Of a DNA stretch of 39,760 bases, positions 9,487-19,299 are shown one piece after another. The DNA is taken from positions 1 to 39,760 of the forward strand of contig JANYBG010000250.1 in assembly GCA_025360865.1 (NCBI GenBank), read 5' to 3'. This DNA comes from Pseudomonadota bacterium. GTDB taxonomy: Bacteria > Pseudomonadota > Gammaproteobacteria > Steroidobacterales > Steroidobacteraceae. Every line of letters starts with the position of its first letter. The first letter of the stretch is position 1. A model generated the notes under the pieces. It had not been told where the DNA came from, did no database searches, and saw only the letters and a program-made list of their open reading frames with translations. The position numbers were made by a program, and so were the translations under genes.

Positions 9487-11823
9487 ATGAATCTGAGGCG
9501 CGCGCGAACCCTGGGGATATTACTCATGTTGGCGCCCGGGGCGCCGGCGCACGCCGCCAGCGGCGACGCGCCCTACGCGGACGTGGACCCATTCATCGGC
9601 ACCGCGGGGGAGGGCCACACCTTTCCCGGCGCGGTCGTGCCATTCGGCATGGTCCAGCTCTCGCCCGACACACAGATACGGCCGCGCGCCGAGGCCTATG
9701 GCTGGGCGGCCGGCTATCGCCACGACGATCACTCCATCGTTGGCTTCTCGCATACCCACTTCTCCGGCACCGGCCATTCGGATCTGGGCGACGTGCTCGT
9801 GATGCCGATCGCAGGGGAGGTCAGGTACGAGCGCGGCGACGTCGCGACCCCGGGCAGCGGCTACAGTTCCCGCTTCACGCACCAGGGCGAGATCGCGCAG
9901 CCCGGTTACTACGCGGTGACGCTCACTGACTATCGGATACGCGCCGAGCTCACGGCGACCGCGCGCGTCGGCGTGCATCGCTACACCTTCCCGCCCGCCG
10001 AGCCGGCGCACGTGCTCATCGATCTGCGCACCAGCATGTACGACTACCCGGGCAAGGTACTGTGGTCGCGGCTGCGCCTGCGCGGCGACAGCACGATCAC
10101 CGGCTTCCGCGAGACCCGCGGCTGGGCTCCGGGAAGGCAGCTGTACTTCGCGATGCGCTTCTCGCGACCGGTCAGCGGCCACGAGTTCAGGAACACGGAA
10201 ACCGATGTGCCCTATAAGGGATTCCCGCCGCCCGGCGCCGCTGCCGCGCGCCAGCGCGCGCAGCTCGAGGGCCGGCAGCTGGTCGGCTCGCTGGATTTCG
10301 CGGAAGTACCCGGTGGGCAGCTGCTTGTGAAAGTAGCGATCTCCTCGGTGAGCGAGGAAAACGCGATCGCGAATCTTGAGGCCGAGATGCCGGGCTGGGA
10401 CTTCGAGGGCACGCGCGCCGCGGCGCGCGCGCTGTGGGAGCAGGCGCTGGGGGTGATCAGGGTGCAGGGTGATTCGCTCCAGCGGCGCGGCTTCTACACC
10501 GCGCTCTACCACGCTTTCATGGCGCCGAGCCTCTTCATGGACAGCGACGGGCGCTTCCGTGGGCCCGACAACGCGGTGCATGAGGCACGTGGATACACCA
10601 ACTACTCGACCTTCTCACTCTGGGACACCTACCGGGCGCTGCACCCGCTGCTGACGATCGTGCAGCCGCCGCGGCGCACTGACGACATCGTGCGCTCGCT
10701 GGTGGCCGCGCAGGGCGCCAGCCCCTACGGCATGCTGCCGGTCTGGGCGTTCCAGGGGCAGGAGACCTGGACCATGATCGGCTACCACGCGGTCGCGGTG
10801 ATCGCGGACGCCTATCTGAAGGGCATCCGCGACTACGACGCCGACGACGCGCTGCGCGCGATGGTGGCCACCGCGAGCTATGGACCCTACGCAGGTCTTG
10901 AGCAGTACATGCGCCTAGGGTACGTGCCTATAGACATGGAGGGAGAGGCCGCCTCCAAGACCCTGGAGTACGCCTTCGATGACTGGACCATCGCGCGCAT
11001 GGCGCACGCCATGGGCCATGAGGCGGTGGCCACACGGTTCCTGCAACGCGCCGCGAACTGGCGCCACGCTTACGACCCTGACACCGGCTTCATGCGCGCG
11101 CGCACCAGCGCCGGCGCTTTTCGGACACCCTTCGATCCGAGCGTTAGCGGCTACGGATCCGACTACACCGAGGGCAATGCCTGGCAGTACTCCTGGTACG
11201 TGCCGCAGGATGTCGCGGGGCTCGTCGGCGCGCATGGCGGCGCGGACGCGCTGCTGGCGCTGCTCGACCAGGTGTTCGACGCGAAGATCGACCCCAAGCT
11301 GTTCGCGCACATGGAGGACATCACTGGCCTCATCGGTTGGTACGCGCACGGCAACGAACCCAGTCACCACGTCGCCTACCTGTACGCCGCCGCGGGACAG
11401 CCATGGCGCACCCAGGCGCGGCTCGCCGCGATCATGAAGACCCAGTACGCGCCCCGCCCCGACGGGCTGTCAGGCAACGATGATCTGGGTCAGATGTCCG
11501 CGTGGTATCTGTTCACCGCGCTCGGGTTCTACCCGGTGACGCCCGCGAGCAACGAGTACATCATCGGCCGCCCCTTCGTTCCGCGGGCGACGCTTAACCT
11601 GCCGAACGGGAATCACTTCGTGATCGCCGCGAGCGTCCTGGATGAGGCGCATCCCTATGTCCAATCGGTGACCTTGAACGGCAGGCCGCTGCGGCGCGTG
11701 TTCCTGCGGCACGAGGAAATCATGGCCGGCGGCGAACTGCGCTTCACGATGGGGGCGCGCGCCAGTACCAGCTGGCCGGGGCGGGACGCCGAGCGGCCGT
11801 ACTCGATGTCGCAGGCGCCTTGA
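9487..11823 (+). CDS. Secreted GH92 alpha-mannosidase
   Basis: Calcium-dependent glycoside hydrolase of family GH92, whose characterised members are exo-alpha-mannosidases acting on mannans or N-glycans. The ATG at 9487 has GGAG six bases upstream; the in-frame ATG at 9475 lacks this. The 778-residue product begins with a signal peptide (about 1-23, ending AHA). N-terminal signatures are PFIGTAGEGHTFPGAVVPFG, YGWAAGYRH and GFSHTHFSGTG. The (alpha/alpha)6 domain shows STFSLWDTYRALHP near residue 375, EGEAASKTLEYAFDDW near 485, and HGNEPSHH (E624). It ends with GNDDLGQMSAWY, whose D665/D666 fit the presumed catalytic base region. Family membership is firm; linkage specificity is not deducible. 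It is the only polysaccharide-degrading gene here and faces the broken sugar permease. Confidence 0.93.
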   Translation: MNLRRARTLGILLMLAPGAPAHAASGDAPYADVDPFIGTAGEGHTFPGAVVPFGMVQLSPDTQIRPRAEAYGWAAGYRHDDHSIVGFSHTHFSGTGHSDLGDVLVMPIAGEVRYERGDVATPGSGYSSRFTHQGEIAQPGYYAVTLTDYRIRAELTATARVGVHRYTFPPAEPAHVLIDLRTSMYDYPGKVLWSRLRLRGDSTITGFRETRGWAPGRQLYFAMRFSRPVSGHEFRNTETDVPYKGFPPPGAAAARQRAQLEGRQLVGSLDFAEVPGGQLLVKVAISSVSEENAIANLEAEMPGWDFEGTRAAARALWEQALGVIRVQGDSLQRRGFYTALYHAFMAPSLFMDSDGRFRGPDNAVHEARGYTNYSTFSLWDTYRALHPLLTIVQPPRRTDDIVRSLVAAQGASPYGMLPVWAFQGQETWTMIGYHAVAVIADAYLKGIRDYDADDALRAMVATASYGPYAGLEQYMRLGYVPIDMEGEAASKTLEYAFDDWTIARMAHAMGHEAVATRFLQRAANWRHAYDPDTGFMRARTSAGAFRTPFDPSVSGYGSDYTEGNAWQYSWYVPQDVAGLVGAHGGADALLALLDQVFDAKIDPKLFAHMEDITGLIGWYAHGNEPSHHVAYLYAAAGQPWRTQARLAAIMKTQYAPRPDGLSGNDDLGQMSAWYLFTALGFYPVTPASNEYIIGRPFVPRATLNLPNGNHFVIAASVLDEAHPYVQSVTLNGRPLRRVFLRHEEIMAGGELRFTMGARASTSWPGRDAERPYSMSQAP

Positions 11824-11960
11824 GGCGGCCCCGCTACTTGATCGTCACCTCGTCGAACCGCGGCAGGATACAAGCGCGGCGGCGAGTGGTCATGTGCAGC
11901 CTGGGTGATCGTTCCGTCCGGGGCGTGGGAGTCACGCCAGAGGATCGCGTATGACGATCA

Positions 11961-14069
11961 TCAGCCGACCCGGCCGTAGCGCTCGTCGTCGCCGATCCAG
12001 CGCGCCGCGAGCGCCGCGATGTTGAGCGGGTAGGAGGCCAGCAGGACCTCGGCGGCTTCCTGCACCTGCGGCAGGAGGTCCGCGTCCCGCATTAGGTCCG
12101 CGACGCGCAGCTGCGCAAGGCCCGTCTGCCGCGTGCCCAGCAGCTCTCCCGGTCCGCGCAACGCCAGGTCGCGCCGGGCGATCTCGAAGCCGTCGGTCGT
12201 GTCGCGGATCACCTTGAGGCGTTCGCGCGCCAGCGGTGACAGCGGCGCGCGATATAGCAGAACGCAGGTGCTCGCCTCGGTGCCCCGGCCGACACGCCCG
12301 CGCAGCTGGTGCAGCTGCGCCAGTCCCATGCGCTCGGCGTTCTCGACGACCATTAGGGTCGCGTTGGGGACATCGACGCCAACCTCGATTACGGTGGTGG
12401 CCACCAGCAGCTGGATCTTGCCTGCCTTGAAGGCGAGCATCGCCGCATCCTTGGCGGCGCTGGGCATGCGTCCGTGCACCAGGCCCACGCGCACGCCCGG
12501 GAGCGCGGCGCTTAAGGTCGCCGCGGTTTCTTCCGCCGCCTGCGCGCGCAGTTCATCCGATTCATCAATCAGCGGACACACCCAGTAGGCCTGGCGACCG
12601 GCCCGGCAGGCCTCCACGATGCGCAGCACAACTTCCGCGCGCCGTTGTTCGGGGATCACGACCGTGAGAATCGGCGTGCGCCCTGGCGGCAGCTCGTCGA
12701 TCACCGAGATGTCGAGGTCCGCGTACGCGGTCATGGCGAGGGTACGCGGGATGGGGGTCGCCGTCATGATCAGCTGGTGCGGCAGGCGACCCTCCTTCTG
12801 GCCCTTCTCCTGCAGCCGCATGCGTTGCTGCACGCCGAAGCGGTGCTGCTCGTCGACGATGACCAGCGCCAGGCGCTTGAAGTCGATGCCCTCCTGGAAC
12901 AGCGCGTGCGTCCCGACGGCGATGCGTACCTCGCCCGAGGCGATCGCCGCGAGCGCGCTGCGGCGCGCGCGCGGGGGCTGCGAGCCGGAGACCAGCGCCA
13001 CCGTCTCGCCCAGCGGGTGGAACCAGTCACGCAGGTTGCGCCAATGTTGTTCCGCCAGGAGCTCGGTCGGGGCCATGAGCGTGGCTTGGAAGCCGCTGCC
13101 CGCGGCGCGCGCGGCCGCGGCCGCGGCGACCACGGTCTTGCCGCAGCCGACATCGCCCTGCACCAGGCGCGCCATCGGCACGCCCGTGACGAGGTCGCGC
13201 TCGGCATCGTCGAGCGCGCGCCGTTGCGCGCCGGTGAGCGCGAACGGCAATCCCGCGAGGAAGCGGCGCGTGAGTCCGGCCTCGTCCGTGAGCGCCCAGG
13301 CCGGGTCGGTCTTCAGCGCGCGCTTGCGCACCTTGAGCGACAGGTGATGCGCCAGCAGTTCCTCGAAGGCCAGTCGTCGCTGCGCGGGATGTCGCCCGGC
13401 GGCGAGCTCCTCGTGCCTGGCCTCGCGCGGGGGATGGTGCAGGTAGCTCACCGCCTCCCCGAGCGAGGGCAGGCCTTCTGGAAGGCCTGCCTCCGGCGGG
13501 ATCCAGTCCCTCACGGTGGCGCGGTCCATCTCCCGCAGCGCCTCTCCCACCAGTGCCCGCAGGCGTCCCTGCGGCACCCCGCCGGTCAGGGGGTAGATCG
13601 GTGTGAGGTTCTCCTCCAGCGGGACCGCTTCATGACCCAGGCGGCGATATTCCGGATGAACCATCTCAAGGCCCAGCGGTCCCCGGCGCGCCTCGCCGAA
13701 GCAGCGCAGCCGCGTGCCGCGCGCGAGGTTCGCCTGCTGGGCGCCCGAGAAATAGAAGAACCGCAGGGTGAGCATTCCGGAGCCGTCGGAGATGCGGCAC
13801 AGCAGCTGCCGGCGCCCGCGATAGGCGACTTCCGTGAGCAGCACCTCGCCCTCGACCGCGGCGCGCTTGCCGGGACCGAGTTGCCCGATGGCGGTCACCT
13901 GCGTGCGGTCCTCATAGCGCAGTGGCAGCACGAACAGCAGGTCCGCGACACGCGTGACGCCGAGCTTGCCGAGTCGCTCGGCGAGGGCGGCGCCCACCCC
14001 GCGTAGCGTCGTCACCGGACGTTCGGCGCGGTCCGCGGGGGACTCCCCGGCGCCCGCAGCGGCTTTCAC
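11961..14069 (-). CDS. recG: ATP-dependent DNA helicase RecG
   Basis: Superfamily 2 helicase that regresses stalled forks and processes branched DNA. The GTG at 14069 overlaps the ridA stop by four bases and gives 702 residues; a GTG at 14087 lies further inside ridA. An N-terminal wedge domain begins [13 protein letters not shown] and continues [12 protein letters not shown]. The P-loop is GDVGCGKT (K311), motif II is DEQH (406-409), motif III is [20 protein letters not shown], and motif VI is QLRGRVGRG. The RecG-specific [13 protein letters not shown] lies near the C-terminus. The order spoT-ridA-recG matches that seen in related gammaproteobacteria. The 137-base gap to the convergent GH92 gene shows nothing I can name. 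Confidence 0.97.
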   Translation of the reverse strand: MKAAAGAGESPADRAERPVTTLRGVGAALAERLGKLGVTRVADLLFVLPLRYEDRTQVTAIGQLGPGKRAAVEGEVLLTEVAYRGRRQLLCRISDGSGMLTLRFFYFSGAQQANLARGTRLRCFGEARRGPLGLEMVHPEYRRLGHEAVPLEENLTPIYPLTGGVPQGRLRALVGEALREMDRATVRDWIPPEAGLPEGLPSLGEAVSYLHHPPREARHEELAAGRHPAQRRLAFEELLAHHLSLKVRKRALKTDPAWALTDEAGLTRRFLAGLPFALTGAQRRALDDAERDLVTGVPMARLVQGDVGCGKTVVAAAAAARAAGSGFQATLMAPTELLAEQHWRNLRDWFHPLGETVALVSGSQPPRARRSALAAIASGEVRIAVGTHALFQEGIDFKRLALVIVDEQHRFGVQQRMRLQEKGQKEGRLPHQLIMTATPIPRTLAMTAYADLDISVIDELPPGRTPILTVVIPEQRRAEVVLRIVEACRAGRQAYWVCPLIDESDELRAQAAEETAATLSAALPGVRVGLVHGRMPSAAKDAAMLAFKAGKIQLLVATTVIEVGVDVPNATLMVVENAERMGLAQLHQLRGRVGRGTEASTCVLLYRAPLSPLARERLKVIRDTTDGFEIARRDLALRGPGELLGTRQTGLAQLRVADLMRDADLLPQVQEAAEVLLASYPLNIAALAARWIGDDERYGRVG

Positions 14070-14449
14070 CCCAGGTGCAGGATGCACTCGATCTCCACCT
14101 GCGCGCCGCGCGGGAGCTGGGAGACCCCGACCGCGGCGCGCGCCGGGTAGGGCTTGACGCAGTACTGCGCCATGACCTCGTTGACCTTGGCGAAGTTGGC
14201 GAGATCGGTCAGGTACACGTTGACCTTCACCGCCTGCGCGAGCGAGCCGCCGGCGGCCTCGGCCACGGCCTTGAGGTTCTCGAACACGCGGCGGATCTGC
14301 GCTTCGATGTCGCCCTCGACCATCTGCATGGTGGCCGGAACCAGCGGCACCTGGCCTGACATGTAGACGGTGTCGCCGACGCGCACGGCCTGCGAATAGG
14401 TGCCGATGGCCTGTGGGGCGTTATCGGTATGGATGATCTGGCGGCTCAT
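14066..14449 (-). CDS. ridA: RidA family enamine/imine deaminase
   Basis: Hydrolyses reactive enamine/imine intermediates such as 2-aminoacrylate released by PLP enzymes, protecting those enzymes. The 127-residue product starts at the ATG at 14449, preceded by a strong AAGGAG site. Family signatures: [24 protein letters not shown], interrupted here only by normal variation; [37 protein letters not shown]; and the Arg-bearing [19 protein letters not shown], whose Arg binds the substrate carboxylate. Its stop overlaps the recG start (GTGA). The upstream neighbour is spoT, 28 bases away. Confidence 0.95.
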   Translation of the reverse strand: MSRQIIHTDNAPQAIGTYSQAVRVGDTVYMSGQVPLVPATMQMVEGDIEAQIRRVFENLKAVAEAAGGSLAQAVKVNVYLTDLANFAKVNEVMAQYCVKPYPARAAVGVSQLPRGAQVEIECILHLG

Positions 14450-14477
14450 CGGCTGCTCCTTAAGGCGTGTGCTTCTC

Positions 14478-16694
14478 TTAACCGCGCGGATCCGGGTCCG
14501 GATCGCCGTCCTGGTCGATGTCACGTTCACCGCGCGCGTGGGCCGCGATAGTACGCGTAACGCGGTTGACGTCGGGCATGCGGCGGATCACCCGCACCAG
14601 CCGGGCGAGATGGCGCCGGTCACGCACGCGCAGCTCGAAGGTGAGGACTGCGGTGTCACTGTCCTGCTCGTCGATCGATACGTGGTCGATGTTGGTCTCG
14701 GTGCTTGCGATCGCGGCCGCCACCGCGGCCAGCACGCCCGTGCGGTTGATGACGTAGACGCGCAGCTCCGAGCTGAACAGCCGGTCCGGGGAGGCCTGCC
14801 AGCTCACCGGCAGCCAATTCTCCGGATGCTTGCGGTAGTCCTCAACGTTCACGCAGTTCTCGCGGTGAATCACCACCCCACGACCGGAAGAGAGGAACGC
14901 GAAGATCGGGTCGTAGGGAATCGGGAAGCAGCAGCGCGCGTACTGCACCAGCAGGCCCTCGGTGCCGGCGATGGCCAGCGGGGCGAGCACGCTCGTGCCG
15001 CTGGCGTGCGTGGCCGTGGGCAGCAGGCGCCGCGCGACCAGCGGCGCCAGGCGCTCCCCCAGCCCGATCTTCTCGTGCAACTCGTCGAGGTCCTTCATGC
15101 CCAGTTCCCCGAGCGCCGCGCGCCGCACCGGCTCGCTGACATCCTCGAAGGTCAGGTTGAATTCTCCGAGCGCCTGCGCGAGCAGCTTCGCCCCCAGGGC
15201 GATCGCCTCGGAGCGGCGCAGGCTCTTGAGGTAGTGGCGGATGGCGCTGCGCGCCTTGGCGGTGACGACGAAGTTGACCCAGGAGGGATTCGGCGTCGCG
15301 CCCCTGGCGCTGATGATCTCCACCGTCTGCCCGTTGCGCAGCACCGTGCGCAGCGGGGTGAGGCGCCGGTCGACCTTGGCCGCCACACAGCGGTTGCCGA
15401 TGTCGGTGTGCACCGCGTAGGCGAAGTCCACCACGGTGGCGCCGCTGGGCAGGCGCAGGATGGATCCCTTGGGCGTGAATACGTAGACCTTGTCGGGGAA
15501 CAGGTCGACCTTGACGCTCTCGAGGAACTCCTCCGACGAACCGGACTCCTGCAGCGACACAAGATTCGACAGCCACTCGCGCGTGCGGTCCTGCTGGCCC
15601 CCGTCCGCATCCCCGCCAGCCTTGTACTTCCAGTGCGCGGCGATGCCGGCCTCGGCCACCCGGTGCATGTCGGTGGTGCGGATCTGCGCCTCGATGGGCA
15701 CACCGTTGGGGCCGAACAGCGTGGTGTGCAGCGACTGGTAGCCGTTCACCCGGGGAATCGCGATGTAGTCCTTGAAGCGGCCGGGCATGGGCTTGAACAC
15801 GGAGTGCACCGCGCCCAGGGCGCGATAGCAGGTGTCGGTGCTGTCGACGACGATGCGGATGCCGTAGACGTCAACGATCTCGTTCAGCGGCGCGCGCTTG
15901 CGGCGCATCTTCTGGTAGATGCTGTACAGGTGCTTCTCGCGGGTGACGACCCGCGCGTCGATCTGATGCTTGATGAGCACGTTGTTCAGCTGCTGCTCGA
16001 TCTTCTTGAGGAATTCCTTCTGGTTGCCCCGGGCGCGGCGCTGCGCGCGATCGAGCACCCGGTACCGCGCCGGGTAGAGCGCCTTGAAGCCGAGGTCCTC
16101 AAGCTCGATCTTCATGTTGTAGAGGCCGAGGCGCTCGGCGATCGGGGCGTAGATATCGAGCGTCTCGCGCGCGATGGCCCGGCGTCGGGCCGGCGCCATC
16201 GCCTCGATCGTGCGCATGTTGTGGGTGCGGTCGGCGAGTTTGACCAGAATGACGCGCAGGTCCTTGACCATCGCGAGCAGCATCTTGCGGAAGGACTCCG
16301 CCTGGGCTTCCTCGCGATTCTTGAACTTGATCTGGTCGAGCTTGGTCACGCCATCGACGAGTTCCGCGACGTCGGCCCCGAAGCGCGCGGCCAGCTGGTC
16401 CTTGGGCGTGCGGGTGTCCTCGATGACGTCGTGCAGGATCGCCGCGATGATCGTGTCGGCGTCGAGGTGCAGGTCCGCGAGGATCGCGGCGGCCGCGACC
16501 GGGTGGGCGATGAAAGGTTCCCCGGAGCGGCGCTTCTGACCGAGGTGCGCGGAGGCGCCAAATTCGGCCGCCTCGCGCACCCGCTCGACCTGCTCGGTCG
16601 GGAGGTAGCTTTCTACGGAGGCGAGCAGCTCTTTCAGCCCCGGGGTGCGTCTTCCGCCGGGCAGCAATCCCAGAAGCGAAGACGCGTAGTCCAT
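14478..16694 (-). CDS. spoT: Bifunctional (p)ppGpp synthetase/hydrolase
   Basis: Controls the stringent-response alarmone (p)ppGpp by both making and degrading it. 738 residues, normal for SpoT/Rel. The hydrolase HD domain is intact: the motif HDVIED at 88-93 and [12 protein letters not shown]. The synthetase domain has [29 protein letters not shown] and [25 protein letters not shown]. The TGS domain ([22 protein letters not shown]) follows. The C-terminal ACT domain contains [23 protein letters not shown] conserved Cys patch ([12 protein letters not shown]) precedes the ACT domain. The intact HD residues argue for SpoT, not RelA. It lies directly downstream of rpoZ, the classical arrangement. 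Confidence 0.97.
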   Translation of the reverse strand: MDYASSLLGLLPGGRRTPGLKELLASVESYLPTEQVERVREAAEFGASAHLGQKRRSGEPFIAHPVAAAAILADLHLDADTIIAAILHDVIEDTRTPKDQLAARFGADVAELVDGVTKLDQIKFKNREEAQAESFRKMLLAMVKDLRVILVKLADRTHNMRTIEAMAPARRRAIARETLDIYAPIAERLGLYNMKIELEDLGFKALYPARYRVLDRAQRRARGNQKEFLKKIEQQLNNVLIKHQIDARVVTREKHLYSIYQKMRRKRAPLNEIVDVYGIRIVVDSTDTCYRALGAVHSVFKPMPGRFKDYIAIPRVNGYQSLHTTLFGPNGVPIEAQIRTTDMHRVAEAGIAAHWKYKAGGDADGGQQDRTREWLSNLVSLQESGSSEEFLESVKVDLFPDKVYVFTPKGSILRLPSGATVVDFAYAVHTDIGNRCVAAKVDRRLTPLRTVLRNGQTVEIISARGATPNPSWVNFVVTAKARSAIRHYLKSLRRSEAIALGAKLLAQALGEFNLTFEDVSEPVRRAALGELGMKDLDELHEKIGLGERLAPLVARRLLPTATHASGTSVLAPLAIAGTEGLLVQYARCCFPIPYDPIFAFLSSGRGVVIHRENCVNVEDYRKHPENWLPVSWQASPDRLFSSELRVYVINRTGVLAAVAAAIASTETNIDHVSIDEQDSDTAVLTFELRVRDRRHLARLVRVIRRMPDVNRVTRTIAAHARGERDIDQDGDPDPDPRG

Positions 16695-16712
16695 AGGGCT
16701 AGGGGTAGGTCG

Positions 16713-16994
16713 TCAGTCTCCGAGGCCGAACTGGGGTGCCCGGAAGCTGGACTGGTTGTCCGCCTCCGGGATCACCGGCTCCGGCGGGGCGGGCTCGGGC
16801 TCACTGAGCATCTCCGCGGTCACGTTGCCCGCGGCGATCTCGCGCAGCGCGAGCACGGTGGGCTTGTCGTTCTCCAGCGGCAGCGTGGGTTCCGCGCCAT
16901 TGGCCAGGCGACGCGCGCGCTGGGAGGCGAGCAGTACCAGCTGGAAGAGGTTCTCGACGTTGCTAAGGCAGTCTTCGACGGTGATTCGGGCCAT
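16713..16994 (-). CDS. rpoZ: RNA polymerase omega subunit
   Basis: Small subunit that aids assembly of RNA polymerase by holding beta', and in proteobacteria contributes to a ppGpp site. 93 residues from the ATG at 16994. The N-terminus [29 protein letters not shown] and the segment [18 protein letters not shown] match omega. The tail is acidic and Pro-rich. A Met 17 codons upstream in the same frame is not conserved. It stands between gmk and spoT as in many gammaproteobacteria, but 349 bases separate it from gmk, so it may have its own promoter. Confidence 0.96.
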   Translation of the reverse strand: MARITVEDCLSNVENLFQLVLLASQRARRLANGAEPTLPLENDKPTVLALREIAAGNVTAEMLSEPEPAPPEPVIPEADNQSSFRAPQFGLGD

Positions 16995-17343
16995 GGGGTC
17001 GCTACAGGTTGCGAGGCACCGCGAAGGGTGCGCACGGCCTTGCACTATAAGCGAAAAGCAGCCCTCCCGGCCACCCTCGCCGCTCGTGAAACGGGGCCGA
17101 AGGCGGAGAAATGCCCGTCGGGGCCCGTCAGGTGGCGGCCGGCACCTCGCGCATCTGGCCCGCGAGGCTGAAAATGAACGCGTTCAGGGTGATCGAGAGG
17201 GCGCCCCGGCCACGAGGGAACTCCGCCCTTCGGGCGGCTTCATGCTCACGCCCACCACCGCCAGGAGGCCGAACGCGAAGGCCAGCGCGAGGCTCACTGC
17301 GAGTGTGGCTGTCAGGGGTCTTCACGCGGCACGCAGCGGGCGC
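16995..17343 (-). other. Long gmk-rpoZ gap with possible decayed membrane-protein remnant
   Basis: No convincing gene lies here. On the minus strand a short frame (about 17305-17195) reads LTATLAVSLALAFAFGLL then AVVGVSMKPPEG, which is membrane-segment-like, before stopping. An adjacent frame continues [19 protein letters not shown]. That looks like two pieces of one small membrane protein split by a frameshift, but it could be chance in GC-rich DNA. A perfect hairpin CCGCCC-TTC-GGGCGG lies at about 17225-17239. The promoter of rpoZ-spoT probably lies here, but I cannot pick it out. Confidence 0.25.
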
Positions 17344-17964
17344 CTACACGGATGTCAGGAGTTCGCCTAGCAGCGGGGCGAGCCGGGCGCGCTTACTCGA
17401 AAGATCGGCGCAGTCCCCAGCGATGATGCGGCGCAGGTCGGTCACCGCCTGCGCGAAATCATCGTTCACCACCACGAAGTCGAACTCGGCGTAGTGCGAC
17501 ATGTCGGCCGCGGCCTCGCGCAGGCGCCGCTCGATCACCTGCGTCGAATCGGTCGCCCGCGTGGCCAGGCGCTCGGCCAGCGCCGCTCGGGAGGGCGGCA
17601 GGACGAAGATGCTCACGCACTGAGGCAGCGCCTGGCGGACCTGGCGCGCCCCCTGCCAGTCGATCTCCAGCACCACGTCCTGTCCGGCATCGAGGCGCTG
17701 CTCGACAAAGGCGCGGGAGGTGCCGTAGAGGTTGTCGAACACCTGAGCGTGCTCGAGGAACTCGCCGCGTGCGATCAGTTCACGGAAGTTCGCCACGGAG
17801 TCGAAGTGGTACTCGCGCCCGTCGACCTCTTTCGGGCGCCGGCTCCGCGTGGTGTGCGACACCGACAGGTGCAGGCCGGGTTCCTGCTCGAGCAGGGCCT
17901 TCACGAGGGAGGTCTTGCCGGCACCCGAGGGAGCGGCGATGACGAACAGCCGGCCGCGTTTCAT
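17344..17964 (-). CDS. gmk: Guanylate kinase
   Basis: Phosphorylates GMP to GDP with ATP, feeding GTP and (p)ppGpp pools. 206 residues, typical length. The P-loop APSGAGKTSL is at residues 11-20. SVSHTTRSRRPKEVDGREYHF is the GMP-binding segment (its Ser, Arg and Tyr residues contact GMP). DVVLEIDWQGARQVR and FILP-like IFVLPPSRAALAERL follow. The ATG at 17964 overlaps the rdgB stop (ATGA). Confidence 0.97.
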   Translation of the reverse strand: MKRGRLFVIAAPSGAGKTSLVKALLEQEPGLHLSVSHTTRSRRPKEVDGREYHFDSVANFRELIARGEFLEHAQVFDNLYGTSRAFVEQRLDAGQDVVLEIDWQGARQVRQALPQCVSIFVLPPSRAALAERLATRATDSTQVIERRLREAAADMSHYAEFDFVVVNDDFAQAVTDLRRIIAGDCADLSSKRARLAPLLGELLTSV

Positions 17965-18572
17965 GGGGCGGGAATATAGCCCGGCGCCGTAAGCATCGCG
18001 ATCAATGCGCGCAACGCCTTACCGCGATGGCTGGCGAGGTTCTTCTCGGCCGGGGACAGTTCCGCGGCGGTGCGCGCCCCGCCAGCGGGCACGAACACCG
18101 GGTCGTAACCGAAGCCGCCAGTGCCGCGTGAGTCCCGGGCGATGGCACCCTCCCAGCTGCCATGGGCGATCAGTGGCGCGGGGTCATCCCAGCTGCGCAC
18201 GAAGACGATCACGCACTGGTAGTGGGCGCCGCGCCGGCCCTCGGGCACCGCGGTGAGCTCGCGCACCAGCAGCGCCAGATTCTGGGCAGCGCTCGCATTC
18301 TCCCCGGCGTAACGCGCCGACCGCACGCCGGGCCGCCCGCCCAGGGCGTCCACCTCAAGGCCTGAGTCATCCGCCAGTGCCGGCAGCGCCGCCATTCGCG
18401 CCGCGTGCCGGGCCTTCAGGAGCGCGTTGTCGAGGAATGAGGCGCCGGTCTCCTCGGCGGCGCGGATCCCGCGCGAGTCCTGCGTGAGCAGTTCCAGTCG
18501 CAGCGGGGCGAGAAGCGCGGACAGCTCGCGCAGCTTGCCCGCGTTGCCGCTCGCCAGCACGACCGGTCTCAC
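17961..18572 (-). CDS. rdgB: XTP/dITP pyrophosphatase
   Basis: House-cleaning enzyme that hydrolyses deaminated purine nucleotides (XTP, dITP, ITP) to monophosphates, keeping them out of DNA and RNA. 203 residues from a GTG at 18572, which overlaps the rph stop by four bases. Signatures of the Ham1/RdgB fold: [12 protein letters not shown] at the N-terminus, [49 protein letters not shown] and [17 protein letters not shown]. It is coupled to rph upstream and to gmk downstream. In many relatives hemW follows rdgB; here hemW is about 5 kb away on the other strand. Confidence 0.96.
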   Translation of the reverse strand: MRPVVLASGNAGKLRELSALLAPLRLELLTQDSRGIRAAEETGASFLDNALLKARHAARMAALPALADDSGLEVDALGGRPGVRSARYAGENASAAQNLALLVRELTAVPEGRRGAHYQCVIVFVRSWDDPAPLIAHGSWEGAIARDSRGTGGFGYDPVFVPAGGARTAAELSPAEKNLASHRGKALRALIAMLTAPGYIPAP

Positions 18573-19291
18573 GGCTGCGTGAGCGCCTGCGCCTGCAGGG
18601 CGAACAGCGAGGAAATGCCCTCCGCCGCGAGGTTGAGGAGCGCGTCGAGCTCGTGGCGCCGGAAGGCGTGGCCTTCGGCGGTACCCTGCACCTCGATGAA
18701 GCCCCCGCCGTTGTTCATGACCACGTTCATGTCGGTCTCGGCCTGCGAGTCTTCAGCGTAGTCGAGGTCCAGCACCGGCACGCCATCGCAGATGCCGACC
18801 GAGATCGCCGCCACCTGGCCATGCAGCGGGCTCGCGCTGATCTGGCGACGCTTGCGCAGGTGCTCGCAGGCGAGCGCCAGCGCGACGTAACCGCCGGTGA
18901 TGGAAGCGGTGCGCGTGCCGCCGTCGGCCTGCAGCACATCGCAGTCGAGTGTGATGGTGCGCTCCCCGAGCGCCTTCAGGTCCGCGATCGCGCGCAGTGA
19001 GCGCCCTATCAGCCGCTGGATCTCCTGGGTGCGCCCGGTCTGCTTGCCGCGGGCGGCCTCGCGCGGTGAGCGCGTGTGCGTGGCGCGCGGCAGCATGCCG
19101 TACTCGGCGGTGATCCAGCCCTGGCCCTTGCCGCGCAGGAAGGGCGGCACGGATTCCTCCACGCTCGCGGTGCACAGCACCTGGGTGTCGCCGAACTCCA
19201 CCAGTACCGATCCTTCGGCGTGCTTGGTGTGGCGCGAAGTGAACTTCACTTGTCGCAGTTCGTCGGCGCCGCGTCCTGAGGGTCTCGCCAT
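18569..19291 (-). CDS. rph: Ribonuclease PH
   Basis: Phosphorolytic 3'-5' exoribonuclease that trims tRNA 3' ends. 240 residues from the ATG at 19291, matching the family length; the longer open frame upstream is a shadow of the PP2C gene. Motifs: [19 protein letters not shown] near the start, [72 protein letters not shown] and [18 protein letters not shown]. The segment [15 protein letters not shown] carries the phosphate-site Arg residues. The start lies eight bases after the PP2C stop, and the end overlaps rdgB. Confidence 0.97.
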   Translation of the reverse strand: MARPSGRGADELRQVKFTSRHTKHAEGSVLVEFGDTQVLCTASVEESVPPFLRGKGQGWITAEYGMLPRATHTRSPREAARGKQTGRTQEIQRLIGRSLRAIADLKALGERTITLDCDVLQADGGTRTASITGGYVALALACEHLRKRRQISASPLHGQVAAISVGICDGVPVLDLDYAEDSQAETDMNVVMNNGGGFIEVQGTAEGHAFRRHELDALLNLAAEGISSLFALQAQALTQP

Positions 19292-19299
19292 GTTGGTGC

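Noticed and set aside
11824-11960. Remnant gene ending FDEVTIK on the minus strand between GH92 and recG
   Set aside because: The hint of a hydrolase-like C-terminus is only seven residues and the upstream frame is not coherent; too little to call.
14400-17171. A very long plus-strand open frame (over 900 codons) opposite spoT and rpoZ
   Set aside because: It is an antisense shadow created by high GC at third codon positions; the product is a biased Arg/Ala/His string without motifs, while the minus strand encodes intact SpoT and omega.
17128-17325. A 65-codon minus-strand gene between gmk and rpoZ
   Set aside because: Its first two-thirds is Arg/Gly/Pro-rich shadow-like sequence; only the last part looks protein-like, so it is described as a possible remnant.
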